From assembly GCA_902806575.1 (NCBI GenBank), contig CADCXD010000011.1, positions 2,542,001-2,606,000 of the forward strand: a stretch of DNA of 64,000 nucleotides. The letters are read 5' to 3'. Every line of letters starts with the position of its first letter. Position 1 is the stretch's first letter. Shown here one piece after another: positions 1 through 14,086 of this stretch. Made by a program: the position numbers and the translations under genes. This DNA comes from Jackrogersella multiformis (Eukaryota; Ascomycota; Sordariomycetes; Xylariales; Hypoxylaceae). The notes below the pieces were generated by a model that had not been told where the DNA came from, made no database searches, and saw only the letters and a program-made list of their open reading frames with translations.

Positions 1-3000
1 ACGACATCTGACGAAAGCTGGTCTCCCCCTGCACTCCAGCCCTAATTATTGTGATCTTAGTGGTTTTTTCCATGCCAAGAATCGTTCGGCTGGCTGCTGC
101 TTTCGTGCTCTATTGGCCAGATATTGTAGAAGAAGTAAAATCCTATTATCATGCTGTCATAATAGTAGCTACGGGCAATCTTCCTCGGAGTGCCACGAGG
201 TCCAAAAGGGGAAAGTATTAACAATACCATCGATGGCCTGGCCTTGTCCGTGAAGTTTTTTTCTCAGACATGGCTTTCGCGTACCTGAATACCACGATCT
301 ACGTAATGTCGTCGGTATCCAAATGTCTTTGAATTGGTTTTGCGATCTAATACTAGCTAGTTCCATGAGGTGGTATGGCGCCGGGCAACCCGGAGGCGTG
401 ATACAAATCCCAAAGCGCACCAGTCTCCGGTTCGCGATGGGCAGTAGCTTTCTAGCCCTAATTATATTTCAATATCGCGATGGCTGTTGAAGCAAAAGGA
501 CCGGGAATGTAAGTAACTGGTAGGTATCTCACCTGATGCGCACACAAAACCAGGGGCAACTTTTCGCGAGCATCAAAGTGCAGTATTTCTTACGCTCAGC
601 TACCTTCTTCATATTATGAACTCTTAGACCTAATTGCGATGTTACTTTGACGTTATTGGTATTTTATATTTCATCTTGATGTGCGACGCTATAACCAGTA
701 GCCTTGCCTTAGCTTCTTAGTTAGATTCTCCTCGGCATAGGAATAAATTTCTCATTAGAAAAAAAAGGGGAGCCATGATAGGACACACAAATGCATATGT
801 ACGTACATACATATCGTGAATGGATCCTCGTTAAGTTCGGCACAACTATTTTTTTCTTTTTTTCTTTTTTACATGGGCATCAAAATTACATCGGTTCACG
901 GCGGACTTTCTCTGGAGATTGGGCCGATATGCCTAACCTTAGTGAGGGTTTAGGTCGAGCCTAAGGTCATGACTCATGATGTGTTGCTGGTCGTGGCTCG
1001 TTTTCAACATGGTCGCAGGTAGGCCGCCGGGGAGACTTGCTGTACTGACAAGTATGTACAATACCTACCTCTCCTAGGTACCTAGTGTATGTAGAATTAC
1101 TAATACCCGGATCAACTCTGCTAGGGTACGGTGTATGTATTGTGGTGTATGTAATTTTCATTTTTCTGTAGCGCCGCGATGCATAACCTTAGTAGAGCGG
1201 ACCCATCTGCAGATGCAGATATTTTGACACCACAGACCTCACTTTTGACATCCCACAGGGCTGATGATAGTGATGTACAAGTACCCCATACTATGTTGTC
1301 AATGCGTGCATATGTAGACCCTGTTGAATATCATATCGTTCATCAATCTCGAAGTTGGGAATGTCTTGTGGATTTTACGAATCTCACCGCTTCTCGAGAG
1401 TTACTGATGGATACCTACCCGTCTGCCCGTTGATCAGATAGTGTGTACGTAGGTAGAAAATACATGTCCGCAGAGGAAAAGCTGCCGGCATTTCCATCAA
1501 CGTGATTCTCATGTGGTGGGAGAGCATCGCAAGATGCTACAGTTAACCCGATGCGGTACTCCTTGCGTGATACAACCCACCCTCATAATCTTAATATACG
1601 GTATTAAGCGTCAATATCGTCAACCATACAGACATACATACCTATGTGTGTGTGTGCATACATAGTGTATTCCTGTATCTTAAAATAGAGTCATTAAACT
1701 CTCAGACTCGGCAATAAGAATGGTCGAGGATTAACACAACTTGCATAAAATCTGATCGACGCACGCAATACGAGCTGACAGGAACTGATGAACACCTATC
1801 CACCAAGCCGAGAGCCGTTAAGGTCCGTGAAGAGACCCCTGAAACCGAGCAAAATCTTTCGCCGCCGAGGTGACAGATCACAGAAGCCTCGTTTTTGTGC
1901 GAATAATTTCCGTCGAGACAAATTCTTGTGAAGGATAATACGGGGCCAGGCAAAAGCTTTGATCCTCTCAACAGCCAGGGGATGATTTTACGGCGGCCAG
2001 GGGTAAAGTCCTCTGGTCCTGATCTCCTAAGCCAAGCCGCTCCTGTTTGATTAAAGTGGGATCTAATTTCTACTTGATCGGTTTCTAGAAGCCTTCCAGA
2101 ACTGTCTTAGCCTTCCATTCCCCTTCTTTCCATGACCTCACGGTTCCATTTCGAAGACTACCGTAGGTCCACAATCTCGAAGTCCTGAATCTTAGCGTAG
2201 CCGTTTCACCTGTTTTTGTTGATGGTTGGGTAGGCACTAACAGAACTAAAATGGAAAAAACAAGTTGCTTTCGGGTTTCCCAAGGCAATAAAACGGGAAC
2301 GTGACGAGATCAAGGTCGGATGGATGCCTTGGTCCTTGATAGTCGATCGATGTTGATAACCGATCCGGGCATATTACGCCAGGATCGTCACAGAAGGCAA
2401 GTCGCATATGTATTGCTGCAGCGACGGTCATCTGATGTAGGCATATATGTACATCGCTCTAAAATCCTAGCTCGCTTCGGTCTTTGACGTATGAGAATAG
2501 TGTAGGTTACCGGTGCTTTGGGTCCGGAGAATCTTCACTGGGATGATTCACAGAGCTACTCATCCATGTGCATACCCAGCATACCTAGGTACCCCCCGGG
2601 TCAATTCGCGTTTCTCGTATAAATGACAGCCTTTCGAATCCTTCGTGACACAGGTAGTTCGATAGCAGACATGGCCTCTGCGGAAGTTCTGTCTACAGGT
2701 GAACTGCCGTATTCGAACAAGTGCTAAGAGGATATATCTTCAGCCTGATGACATTCCGCAATAACCTTGCGTGAGAGATCCCTTGCGTGCCGACGTGCAT
2801 ATCCCGTTCGTCGGAGTGGTGACAGCGCGCATATCGCAACTAATCCTCGATACAGCTTGTCAGCTAAACCGAAAGCCTACCTAGAATATACCTCATCCAC
2901 CAGTATCACCTATATGCATGGGTGTCGTGCTGCGCACTTAAATCCTTCGAGACTACACCACACTGGATATGGAGGTCCAAACCAACAAATCAGACCTGTC

Positions 3001-6000
3001 AGGCTGCGATCCTAGTTACTGTACATAGGTGCAGCAGCGCTACCCACGTGAGATGGGTATCACAGCCCTACAGCAAGGAGTCGGGAGTCCTAATGCATGC
3101 GTCCCTATGTAGGACTTCCTCCAAATGTGATAAGCCATGTCCCGCACGTTGTGGCTTTACCTTACTACACTATGCCCATCTACACTACACTACATACCGT
3201 CAGCAAGGCTGAGATAACGCACTGATAAAGACGGCTAGCTTGTAGGTATTATATGCATCATAGATGTGGGTGTGTTACAGATATGCAAGCCGATTCTAGC
3301 TGCAGATGCCGTCCCTTTGGGCTCGGAGCACAACCTCTCACCAGCTAGGTATTCCAGCCGTCATATCTCCTATTCGCGAATTCCCTAGCGCCGTTACCCT
3401 TCAGTTGGTAACACAGGTCGCAAGATCGCCCTAGTGTATGGAAGTAGAAAATCGATTGCTCACCGTTCCGTCGTTCTGAGGTTCAGCTCCTCCTCACCGC
3501 TACACTTTCAAACGGCAAAATGGGTCACCAGACGTTGGGAGGTAGTGCCGTCTCTTCGTTCTTCCACCGATCACCGTGGCAGTACGACTAGTGTACACTA
3601 CACTAGGAATGATATGAGGGGGTTTTACGATCGCGGATGTTACGGGCCTCTCGTGAGTACTTTACGCGCAATTCTGGCTGAACCACCCAGAGCCGACATC
3701 GTCGATTGACCAATGGAGGAATGTTGACGACTCGATTATGAAACATCGACGGCTTATCAGAGAATTGGTTTACCTAGGCCCGAGAACAGACCACCGTGCA
3801 GACATCTTCCCCCGCGATATCACTTATTTCCCACGTGGAGGACAGGGGCGAGTGAGATATGACCCCTGAACATCGGGCATCGCCCTCGTCCAATTGGTGG
3901 TCCGAGTAGTTAAGGAAGATACGCAAGCCGACACGAACGAAGTGGTCTGATCGTCGGTCGCGATGGGAATCGTACAGTACTTACATACATACATACATAC
4001 TTACCTAGGATAGGTAGCAGTAGGTAAATACTCAAAAGAACGCCTCTTCTTCGACACGGGAAGCCTATCGAAGTCCCTGTACCTACACTTAACGGCACAT
4101 TGCCGTATGTGCCTCTCATACGCCTCACGCCTCTCATACTCAGCTTGGTAATCTCGCATGCTAGCACAATACGAAATAATTCTTCACATGACGGCCGCCC
4201 ACACTTCAATTGTCGCAAGGAGGCTCATAGTTGTTTGTGCGCGACACTAGTGAAATCCGGCAATCGTTTATCGCTTAGAATGTATCTACATGCGTAGTAT
4301 TGTATCGAAGGGCGTGATTTATTGAATTTATCCATGAAGCTGCTAGTCTCGTTCCAGACACGTCGCCGCGTATCAGACAGAAAAGGCTGATGCGTCCCTT
4401 GAATCATTATATCATCATCCGAGCCTCGTGGCTGCTACCTTTCGGCTTAAAGGTGATAAAACATTAGGAAATCTCGGGCTCGTCCTCTTTTCTGCTGTCT
4501 CGGAGTACTTAGGTGTTATGACCCAGGTCCTGATCGCCCGGGAATACTGCTATATGAGGCCACGAGTGTGGGGGAATATGCGAGCCTGCTGTATCGATCG
4601 TCTTAATGTGGCGTCGACTTCAAAGTGGAATCTTCATCACAGTCTGACAGGTACCAGTACATACATACATACATACTTGAGTCATGATCGTTAGCCGTCA
4701 TTATTAACATGGCGTAAGATCTATAATGATATTGGTATTGATATTATTATTGATATTACCGAACCCACCATACTGTCCTTTTGTTTTTTTCGCGCACAAT
4801 TTCCCATTTTCCCCATCCTAGTTATGCGCCATCCGCTTTCGCCTTGGTCACGCGGCCATTAAAACAGGCCAAGGGTGCTAAACGACGGATAAGCGGGAGC
4901 TTTTTGCCCATCGACGAGAAGTCGGTCTGACAGGCACGAACTAGTCGCAGAAGATCATCGACCCCTCGTCGAACCCTCCATCACGAAGTGTGTGTGTGTA
5001 AGTGTCTGAGTGTGTAAGAGAAAGAAAGGGTGGGCAGCACTCTAATGGCGCATCAAAAGGACCATAACGAGGTAGTAGCAGTGGGGGCCCGCCCAACAAG
5101 AAAGAAGAAGAAGAAGATATGCAATACGTACGCAGTCATACTCCTGGAGTATATGTAATAGTAATAATGGTTGCGCGACGGCGAGTGGCTGAACAAAGCC
5201 ACCACCACCACCACCGTCGTATTCGACGATTAATCGCAGCGCGGTCCTGGGAGAGCATTGATCGGCGCGGACCCCAAACTCTTCTATCATACGACGAAGA
5301 ACGCACGAGGTTCGATGTGGCATCGCATCACGGCTGTAAGGACGAGTCAAGAACGAGCCCGAAAGGCGAAGTCGAAGACCCTCCGCCACTCTGCCGAGGG
5401 AATCCGGCGCTCTGGGTTGCCAAGCGTCTCGATCTGCAATCTCGCGACACACGTGTCCCTGGCGGCACAGTCCCAATGGTACACTTGGGATAGGATTGAG
5501 GCCTGGGCCACAAATGCAGCCGGATAAGCTTGATGAGGAGATATCAGTCGTGATGACGAAAGGGAAGGGGGGGGGGGGGACACACCCTCTCGTTCCCTCG
5601 CTCGGCCAATATAATGTCTCGATCTATCCCTCCGATCGACCAATAGTAAGCTCTCCCAAGGAACTTCTCTCCCGCTTTATCCCACGCTGGCGTGTATGTC
5701 ACACCAGTCAGGGCAGAGAGGGGAAAGACGATGATTATTGGAGGATCGAGAACAAGTATGGATGGGTAAGAGGTGACGGTACGGCACGGCACCGTTATTT
5801 GTGATGTGGTGATACATTTTTCAACTAGGTAATAGTATACTACCAAACGGACGTACGGAGTATACCCTCCCACTTACTTACTTGGGTATATACCTCTATC
5901 TGCTCTATCTACTACATAATCCCTAATAACTACCGGGGTTGCGCAACCCAGTTAATAAATCACCGACGGACCCGAAACTTCCCTAGGCGACTAGGTAGGT

Positions 6001-9000
6001 AATATTTCCTATCGTCAGCTGATGAACACCATTATATAGTGTAGTATGGATGTATTATCGACGGTATCATGGACCCGACTGGGCTTGCGGAGGCAGATCC
6101 TAGCTTCAATACCCGATCGTCAGGTAGCAATAATAAGGAATGATAATCAGAAAACAAAACAAAAAATTCCCCGTGGATCCCGAGGGGGATCCCCAACTCG
6201 GCAAGCCTGTTTCCCGCAACGATGACGAACTGGGGTAGGGAAAGCGGCGCATGTATGTATGTATGTATGTATGTACTGTACATCTTATGTCGCAGTCGTA
6301 GTGCAGGCAGGCTGAGTAGAGCCAAGGGGTGGCTGCCGCACACAAAACGAGAAAAGGCTGACGAATGGTCTTGACCTTCTTGTCTGATAAGTTGCATGCC
6401 CAGCCCAGCCTGTAAGCATCTAAACGCCATATCCCGAATTGCTGCTTACAATATCAGAATCGCAGTGCGCATAAACAATACTATGCTTACCGCGCATTAG
6501 TCGCTGTAGTCGCTGTTGGATGAGGCATGGTCTCCTGACTGACTACCCAGCTACCTAGGCGTGGATTAAAATAAATGGTCTTAGCGGTCATGATCCTAAC
6601 CACGGACCTGTTTGCTGAACTGAACCTCGTCTTCTCCCAACCTGGAAGAGCGCTTACGAGAGGTGACTCAAAATACCTACATACCTCTTCTAGCCGCCTC
6701 CCGTATGCACTCCGCCGCAACCGGGATTCGAATACCCGACGCACAGGCCCTAGTACTTCAGCTCCGGGACCGTGGTAAAGGATCGCTGATAATGGCTGTG
6801 GTTACTCCAAATCTAAACTCCTAACCCCAAATAAACCCTTGGCGAACAATCGCTAGCCCGCCGTCTTTCGATAGACGCTGCAATATGGGAAAGGGATTCG
6901 AGACAAACAACGGCCACCGATGCGGCCGGCCTTGCGGGGATATCCATCACAGACACCGGCCGGAGTCGTAAACTGCCCACGCCAGGTCGGCGATAGATAG
7001 AGCTGTTTGCTTTTGTCTATTTTCGTCCCCGAGCAACACGTCACATCATAATTTAGACGCTCGCGATCCTTACACCTAGGTGCGCAAGCAGACCGATGGA
7101 CAAAGCTCGAAGCATACCTACCTACCTACCTGTAGATAATCGCAATGCTCATATTGACATATCACATAGCCCTGTAAGTTCTTCCTCGTTAGGAACTCGG
7201 AGTGTCTGCGCGTTGGAAGTCGTAATTCCGTGCGCGCATTACTGGCTTTCGATCGCAGACTCGGCTTTTGAAGCCACAAACCCCTTCCGTCACCACCAAC
7301 ATGGAAATAACATCCAACAAGGACTATCCTGTGTAGATTTCCCGGTGTGGGCATTTAAGGGTGAAGTATGATATGTCGTATTGCTTTGTATGATATGTTG
7401 GTGCCGGTGTACCTTCATTGTCATACCGTAATCCATGCTTTATATAGATATAAATCCCTTATCTCAACGAGGCGTGTGCGTGCGATAATTAGGGATATTG
7501 GTAAGTTTTAGGAATGAGTATAGACGTGAGCTTAGCTACCTTGGTAGGCCAGATGTGCTATGAGATGGTAGCTTGTCATAGAGCATAGCATTGTTACATA
7601 GAAACATCATAATTCTACAACTTGCATACCTAATAAGGAGCTAAGACCCTATTATCGTGGAATACCTAAGTTAGTATTTGGAGCGGTACTTACCTAGAAA
7701 GACATATCGGGAGGTAGGATGGTCTAGTTATGAACTGTAAATAGCCACGATGACACGTCCGCCAATTCTCAGTACCTAAAACTACCTAGGTACGTAGAAA
7801 GCGAGTCCCGTCATACCAACTACCTAGGTAGCTTTCTAGGGAGCTTTGTCGATTTTATTTTTACAAATATAGAAGATGAACCCGGTGCAATCAAAAACAC
7901 AACCTTAGAACTAGGTACGCACTAGTCAGGGCTCATAAACACGCACTCACACAATGAACTTGATCTACTCGGATGTTGAAAAACTCCCATTCCAATATAT
8001 ACAACACTGCCTCCATCTACCAGTTATACCGAGTCGAAGCAAACCCCGAGCAATCACCCATGCTCCCGAGGGCATACCCATATGGATGCTTTCCATGCTA
8101 GCCCGAGGTCCGAGCCGAGATGTATCGGCGCGGCGCAGCGGGCGGGATCCCCTTACGTGAACACCAGCCCTCCGATCCCATGCTAAGGTACGGGCCGGAT
8201 CCGGCGGCACGGCTCGGAAGTTTCCTGCTCTACGGGCTTAAGGAGATTGTTGTTGCAAGAACACCTGCATGCCTTGTCCCTCTATTTAGTATCGATACAT
8301 AGATATTCTTCATAGCTACATTTACGTAGGTGTTTCAAACATTAATTATCTTTAGTCAGGTAGGTACTGGTATTACTCGGGCATACGCTCTCCCTTCCAT
8401 TCCGAGTAAGTACACCTAGATATTAATTAACTTAGCGGGAGGCGATCAGACCGCCACCTCTATCGCCACACTCCAGAACCTGTATCTCCCCGGAGCCTGT
8501 CCCTGGCTGTGTCTAGCGCAAGACCGGACAATTAGAGCGAACGACCAAAACCCTCATTAATAGGTAGTTAATAGTACAGAAAATCGCCTTCGAAGCAGGG
8601 AAACCCCCGAATCGGCACAACTACGGGTTGGGGGCTGGACAGGCGGTGTAGTTGCGCATTTCAAATTGTTCTGCATCAAACCTATAGCACGCCGCGACAC
8701 GTGAAGCTAAAGCTTGGGTCGTTTATATGAATTAGATGAGAAGAACCAAGTCTGCATCTCGACTGCTTAGCCTATGCCGTAGGGGGAGGCTGTATGGGCT
8801 TGCATATACAACGTGGCCTGGATATGGAACGTATGGAGTTTGCGAGGTCTCGAGACATCTGGTGATGCGGATGGGATAGGTATCATGTAAGGTAGGATGG
8901 TAGGTAGTATGCCGTCCTGCTTAGGTTTCACCGCAGAAGGATCTGACTTTGCTGCAACGGTAACAAGAATGCATAGATGACTTCCGCAGCCTCTTCCTCT

Positions 9001-9318
9001 CCTCTAAGCCCGCATGTATGTACACACACCGCACCGCACCGCACCGCATTGAAACGAACCTGCCGTCTGCAATCTTGAAAATGGCATCGTATGCCGATAG
9101 ATCGCTCTGGAACGCCGCGCGCGCGCATGCGTTTAGTAAGCCAGCGCGCGCATGAATACATAGATGAATTGTTGGGCAGCCATTCATGACACTCAGGCGG
9201 TCGGCCGAATCCTACAGCCCACGTGGTCGAGGATTGGGTGACGTGCATGCATGCTACGCTCGCAGCGAATCCGCCGCGGGTACCTAGGTAGGTAAGTAAG
9301 TAGGTAAGCAGGTGGCAT
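1..9318. other. Gene-poor left region
   Basis: I find no protein gene here that I can support. Open frames are short (mostly under 110 codons), overlap on both strands and show no recognisable domain or convincing splice pattern. What can be seen is low-complexity DNA: CATA/TATG microsatellites near 3984-4002, 4659-4676 and 6250-6275, a GT run near 4989-4998, a poly-G run at about 5567-5579, and many TACCTAGGTA-like palindromes. The more G+C-rich part at 4800-5800 holds several overlapping frames but no homology I recognise. It could hide non-coding RNAs or very diverged genes. Confidence 0.6.
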
Positions 9319-10536
9319 TCACGACGTCTCCGCGCCCGCCGGTACTTGCGTGGAGATGATGAAGTTCTCCATCATAGCCTGCCCTCCTCCTCCTCCTCCG
9401 CCCCCAGGTTTCGTCGCATGGCTCCCCCCCGCTGCGGGCGTGGCTTTGCTGCCGCGTCCCGCTGGTTGGGGGCCGGAGCCGATGTTACCGTCGCGGCGCT
9501 TCACGACGAGGCACAGCACTCGTCCGTAAATAGAAAATCCCTCGTACGAGATGTCCATCGCCAGTTTCTTCTTGTCGTCGTCTTCGTCGCGATCGTCGTC
9601 TCCCGTCACCGCTTCTCTGCGGCGCTTGGCTGGTGGCGACCGCGTGCCAGCGTCGTCATGCGGATGATCGTCGTCATGCACGAACAGGTCATCATCCTCG
9701 TCGTCCTGGCTATCCGATACGATCTCTACGTCGCCGTGCTTCTGCTGCTGCTGCTGCTGCTGCTGATAGTCCGGGTCGCGATCTGCGGCGGTTTCTGTTT
9801 CTGTATTCCTGCGTGTGCGCTTGGGTCGCCTGCCGCTGCTCGTACCCGCTGCGGTCTCATCTGCGGTCTCATCTGCCGCCGGGAGCGCGGCCAGGGTCAC
9901 CGCAGCATCATCGTCGTCGCTCTCCTCACGCCTGAGTGCTGGACCCAGTTCTGTGGCAACATCGACATCGATAGGTGCGTTGTTAGTCTCGCCAATCAGA
10001 CGGCCGGAGTTTGAGGTCAGCTTGGTCTGGGTGGTGTCGTGGAAGTGTTTGTGTTTCGTGAGGAGCGCATGGCGAGTGCTTGTCTCGGTGAGGAATATGG
10101 ATACCTCAAAGTCATCTATGATGTGTTACATTGCTGCATACTTCTGGTAGATCTTCTCTCGAGCGCCAAGCAGAGCTCCATGATAGATACCTGGAATGTA
10201 CAGTACTCTGCTGCTCCTCTGCGGGTCTCGTCGTCGCGACACCGAGGGATATTCCATGTGTGTTTATGTGTTTTATGTAGGTGTGTATGTATGCGACCTA
10301 CCTTCGACTACTACATCCTTGATGCCCTTTTTCTTAGTACTTCTCTTTCGACTACGCTCTCGCTCTTCACGGAGTTTAGGCAATACGAGCGGGCGAACGC
10401 TCTCGATGACTCTTGGCAGTACGGGATTCCTCGGGTTGAGCAGCCAAGTGTGAGCGAGTGCAGGGTTGTCGAGGTAGATACGGCATTCAATGACTGAATA
10501 TTTGGTTATGCGAAGGTATCGGCGGATTGGCGCCAT
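9319..10536 (-). CDS. Conserved fungal protein of unknown function, 343 aa
   Basis: Two exons: 10536-10302 and 10115-9319, with an intron (10301-10116) starting GTAGGT and ending CATAG. The splice closes in frame and gives 343 residues. The N-terminal 80 residues (starting MAPIRRYLRITKYSV) and the stretch right after the intron (DFEVSIFLTETSTRH) look like a compact folded part. I recall this pattern from uncharacterised Pezizomycotina proteins but know no function. The middle is disordered and charged: an eight-glutamine run, an acidic Asp/Glu block and a KRRR basic patch suggesting a nuclear protein (inference). A short ordered block (YEGFSIYGRVLCLVVKRRDG) follows, then a glycine-rich tail. 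It shares a 468-base divergent intergenic region with the isoleucyl-tRNA synthetase gene. A long antisense frame at 9346-10014 is its shadow. Confidence 0.8.
9741..9765. repeat. CTG/CAG trinucleotide repeat coding polyglutamine
   Basis: About eight CTG units on the + strand, read as glutamines by the minus-strand gene. Such tracts often vary in length between strains. Confidence 0.85.
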
Positions 10537-11004
10537 GATTAGATCGGGCTTGACGCATTTCGCGATACGTACAATGAGTTTTAAAGCTCCGAGGGATCGA
10601 CCAAAAAGACTTTGGTGAATTTGGTGAATTTGTTGAATTTGTTGAATTTGGAATTTGGGAATTTGGCGGATGGTTTATGAGGTCACACCCGTTCTTTATC
10701 GATAACACCTTTATTTACTTAGGCAGTAGCTTCGCAATTGTGGCTGACGCTTAACTAATACAAAACCTTGGAAGAATTGAATCAATTGATTGGATAAAGC
10801 TAAAAGCTAGTATTTAGCTGTCAAGCCTCAGTTCAGTGGCTCAAGCTCTACAATCTATCGATAACGAGGCTCAGTAAAAATAATTCCAAGTACCTAATTC
10901 AAAGTAAAAAATACTTAGAATATCTTCATTCATGATGAGATTTGCCTACGTATTGATTTACTCCTAGAATACACCACCACCACGACAATGGTATCGAGAT
11001 TATC
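10537..11004. promoter_or_regulatory. Divergent intergenic region between 9319-10536 and the isoleucyl-tRNA synthetase gene
   Basis: This 468-base gap separates two start codons pointing away from each other, so it should hold both promoters (inference from layout). It contains an imperfect 9-bp minisatellite at about 10613-10668. I see no clear TATA box or other named site. Confidence 0.45.
10613..10668. repeat. Imperfect 9-bp minisatellite (TTTGGTGAA / TTTGTTGAA)
   Basis: About six tandem, slightly varied copies of a TTTGGTGAA-like unit, upstream of the minus-strand gene that starts at 10536. It lies in non-coding DNA and probably arose by slippage. Confidence 0.8.
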
Positions 11005-14000
11005 ATGTCGAAATCATGGTCGGCAACGCTGAGATTGCCAAAGTCTACGTTCCCGTAGGTCAATCAATTGCTTTGACGATCTTATACAATCTTATACTCA
11101 AGCTGATTGCGTTGGACTAGTCCAAGACCTGGCCTCAAACTCAGGGAGCAGTACATCCAACGATGTGCTGACAATCTTTACGAGTGGCAGAAGCAAAATC
11201 GCCCTGCCGATAGTGCCTTTGTCATTCATGATGGTCCGCCTTATGCCAATGGCAATCTTCATGTCGGCCATGCGCTGAATAAGATCCTGAAGGATATGAT
11301 CCTGAGAGTAAAAATACAACAAGGTCAGCATCTGATTAGGCGCAAGTTATTCCAAGCTCTTGAATGACCTGACTCTTATATCTTGATACTTGTAGGTCGA
11401 AGGGTGGACTACGTTCCGGGATGGGATTGTCACGGTCTTCCGATCGAGCTAAAAGCTCTCGAGAGTTCCAATGGCGCAAAGCTCACACCGGTTGAGATCC
11501 GAAAATCTGCTCGTAACTTAGCATATAACACGATCCTGAAGCAGATAAAGGGCTTCCGATCATTCGGAGTTATGGGCGACTGGGACCGAAGGTGGACTAC
11601 CATGGACGCGGCCTTCGAGATCCGGCAGCTTCGTTTGTTCCAGCAGATGATCAAGAAGGGCTTAATCTACCGTAGGTTCAAGCCCGTCTACTGGTCACCC
11701 TCTTCGAAGACTGCCTTAGCCGAGGCCGAATTAGAATACCGGGACGATCATATTTCGAATTCCGCCTGGATCAGATTCCCTGTTTTGGATGAGTGGAGGA
11801 CACTCCCTCAATTTCAAGAATTTCAGGGATATGTTGAGGGACAGCTGTTTGCTGTGATATGGACTACAACCCCATGGACGCTGCCTGCGAACAGAGCTAT
11901 CGCTATACACGATGACTTGGAATATTGCGTTGTTCTTTCTGGGATCAATGCCTTGTTGGTCGCCAAGAGTCGCCTCGATACCTTCTTCTCCAAAATTGGC
12001 GCGCAAGATCATGTCCAGGTGCTTGGCACGTTTGAAGGCAGACAGCTAGCCGGCTTGAAATATGTCAACCGACTTCGAGGGAAGGACGGTGTTCCCCAGC
12101 CCATCATACACGCAGAATTCGTATCAGCGGATTCAGGATCCGGACTTGTACATCTTGCTCCTGGCCACGGTTTTGATGACTACGAAGTCTGTCGGAGGCT
12201 TGGTCTCCCCGTGGTAGCTCCTATAGACGACCATGGCAGGTTCACAGAGGATGCCTTCCCCGATTTACCTGAAGCACTGCAGTCGGCTCCTTCAGTGATC
12301 GAAGGTGGCGGCAAGAATGTACTGACACTTCTCCAAATACATTGCGACGTTTTATGGGTGGAAAAATATCAGCACAGATATCCATATGACTGGCGAACGA
12401 AGCAGCCTGTGGTTATACGGGCTACCGAGCAATGGTTCGCTGACGTCGAATCCATCAAACGAGAAGCGCTTGCTGCTATCGGCGACATTCGATTTATTCC
12501 AGAGTCTGGTAAAAACCGGCTTGAGAGCTTTATTCAAGGACGAAACGAGTGGTGCATATCGCGACAGCGCGCCTGGGGTGTTCCTATTCCTTCTTTGTAC
12601 GATGACAAGGGCGTAGCTGTGGTGAATGAAGAGGTCGTCGAACACATCATCTCGCTTATCCAAGAGCGAGGCACTCATGCTTGGTGGTCGGACGCTCCGG
12701 ATGATGAAGCCTGGATCCCACCTACTCTAAAGGGGAAGGGGGAATACCGGCGAGGAGCGGACACTATGGATGTATGGTTTGATAGTGGAAGCAGTTGGAC
12801 TATGATGCCCGGCCGCGCCGATGTCTATCTCGAAGGGTCTGACCAGCACCGTGGCTGGTTCCAGTCTAGCCTGCTCACGAGAATTGCTGCAGGAGCCCAG
12901 GCAGACGCCAACTTCGAGAAGGGTGCACCTTTCAAACAACTGATCACGCATGGGTTTACACTCGACCAAGACGGCAAGAAGATGTCCAAGTCACTAGGAA
13001 ACGTCATTGAGCCGCAACAAGTCATGGACGGTACCATCCTACCGCCAGTTAAAAGGAAAGGTAAAGCAGCAGCTCAAGGGCAGGCTTCATACGACGCTTT
13101 GGGCCCGGACGCTCTAAGGCTGTGGGCTGCGAGTAGTGATTACACCCGGGATGTAGCCATCGGTATTCCGGTGCTTAGCGCTATTCACACCTCACTGATC
13201 AAGTATCGTGTCATCGTCAAAATGCTCCTCGGCTTGTTGCATGAATCTGCACGAACTGCACCTCTAACCGCCACAGATCATATTGCTATCGTGCAGCTGC
13301 AAAACATAATGCAGGAAGTGGGCAAGGCATTTGACAACTACGAATTCTACAAAGGATTCGCTTTCCTAAATGGATGGATAACAAACGACCTCTCCGCTTT
13401 CTATCTTGAAGCCTCGAAAGACAGGCTATATTGCGGGGATGGGGGAGGCATCATCGAGCCCTTACTTACCGGCTTTCTGAGGATGCTGGCACCGATGACG
13501 CCGTTGCTTGTCGAGGAGTCATGGGATCACCGTCCTGAGTGGATGAAACAAGACTCGTATGTTTGCGAATTATTGACTATCGCCGCTACAGCAGACTAAC
13601 ACTATGACTTATAGATCATTGGCTCACCCGCTCCACCAACTCTACGCCGATCCCGTCATTGATCCCAGCCGTCTCACACGTGACCTTACCTCCTTAAAGA
13701 AAGACATCCCGTTGCTCATGTCCGTCCACGCCGCCATCAAATCTGGTCTCGAGGCTGCCCGAGGCGACAAGGTCCTGGGATCATCTCTGCAGAGCTCGGT
13801 CATCATTGACATGCCCGACGCCTCGATCCAGAAGGCCCTGGAATCGTACAAAGATGAACTAGAGGCCATGTTTGTCGTCTCGTCGGTCGAGATCAACGTC
13901 CCGCTCCCAGCAGACGCGGAATGGCACTATACTCGCGAATTCGAGGTCGGTAACGTCAAGGGGGCCGTCGTTGTACTGCCCCCAAAGCAGGCGAAGTGTC

Positions 14001-14086
14001 CCCGCTGCTGGCGCTACGTAGCGCCCAAGGAGGATGAGCTGTGCCAGCGATGCGAAGATGTGGTTGCCAGCCTTGGGGGTTCCTGA
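11005..14086 (+). CDS. ISM1: Isoleucyl-tRNA synthetase, mitochondrial type
   Basis: Charges tRNA-Ile with isoleucine, most likely in mitochondria. Four exons: 11005-11054, 11121-11323, 11396-13556 and 13615-14086; all junctions close in frame and give 961 residues. Class I signatures are present: HVGH at about residues 64-67 after HDGPPYANGN, GWDCHGLPIE soon after, and KMSKS near residue 613. The C terminus carries a four-cysteine zinc motif (CPRCWRYV...CQRC) typical of bacterial and organellar IleRS. Length also fits the bacterial/mitochondrial class (cytosolic fungal IleRS is longer and lacks this finger). The start at 11005 gives a short leader with basic and hydroxylated residues (MSKSWSATLRLPKS), consistent with mitochondrial import. 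Introns are 66, 72 and 58 bases. Confidence 0.95.

Noticed and set aside
5042..5873. Six overlapping frames of 60-144 residues on both strands
   Set aside because: No domain, no splice signals and mutual overlap; runs such as polyhistidine and polyglycine reflect simple repeats.
6680..6776. A possible tRNA on the minus strand (B-box-like GGTATTCGAATCC)
   Set aside because: The T-arm does not pair in the right register and no acceptor or anticodon stem could be built.
9346..10014. A 222-residue frame on the + strand
   Set aside because: It lies antisense to the two-exon minus-strand gene and its leucine/valine runs come from the CAG and acidic codon repeats of that gene.
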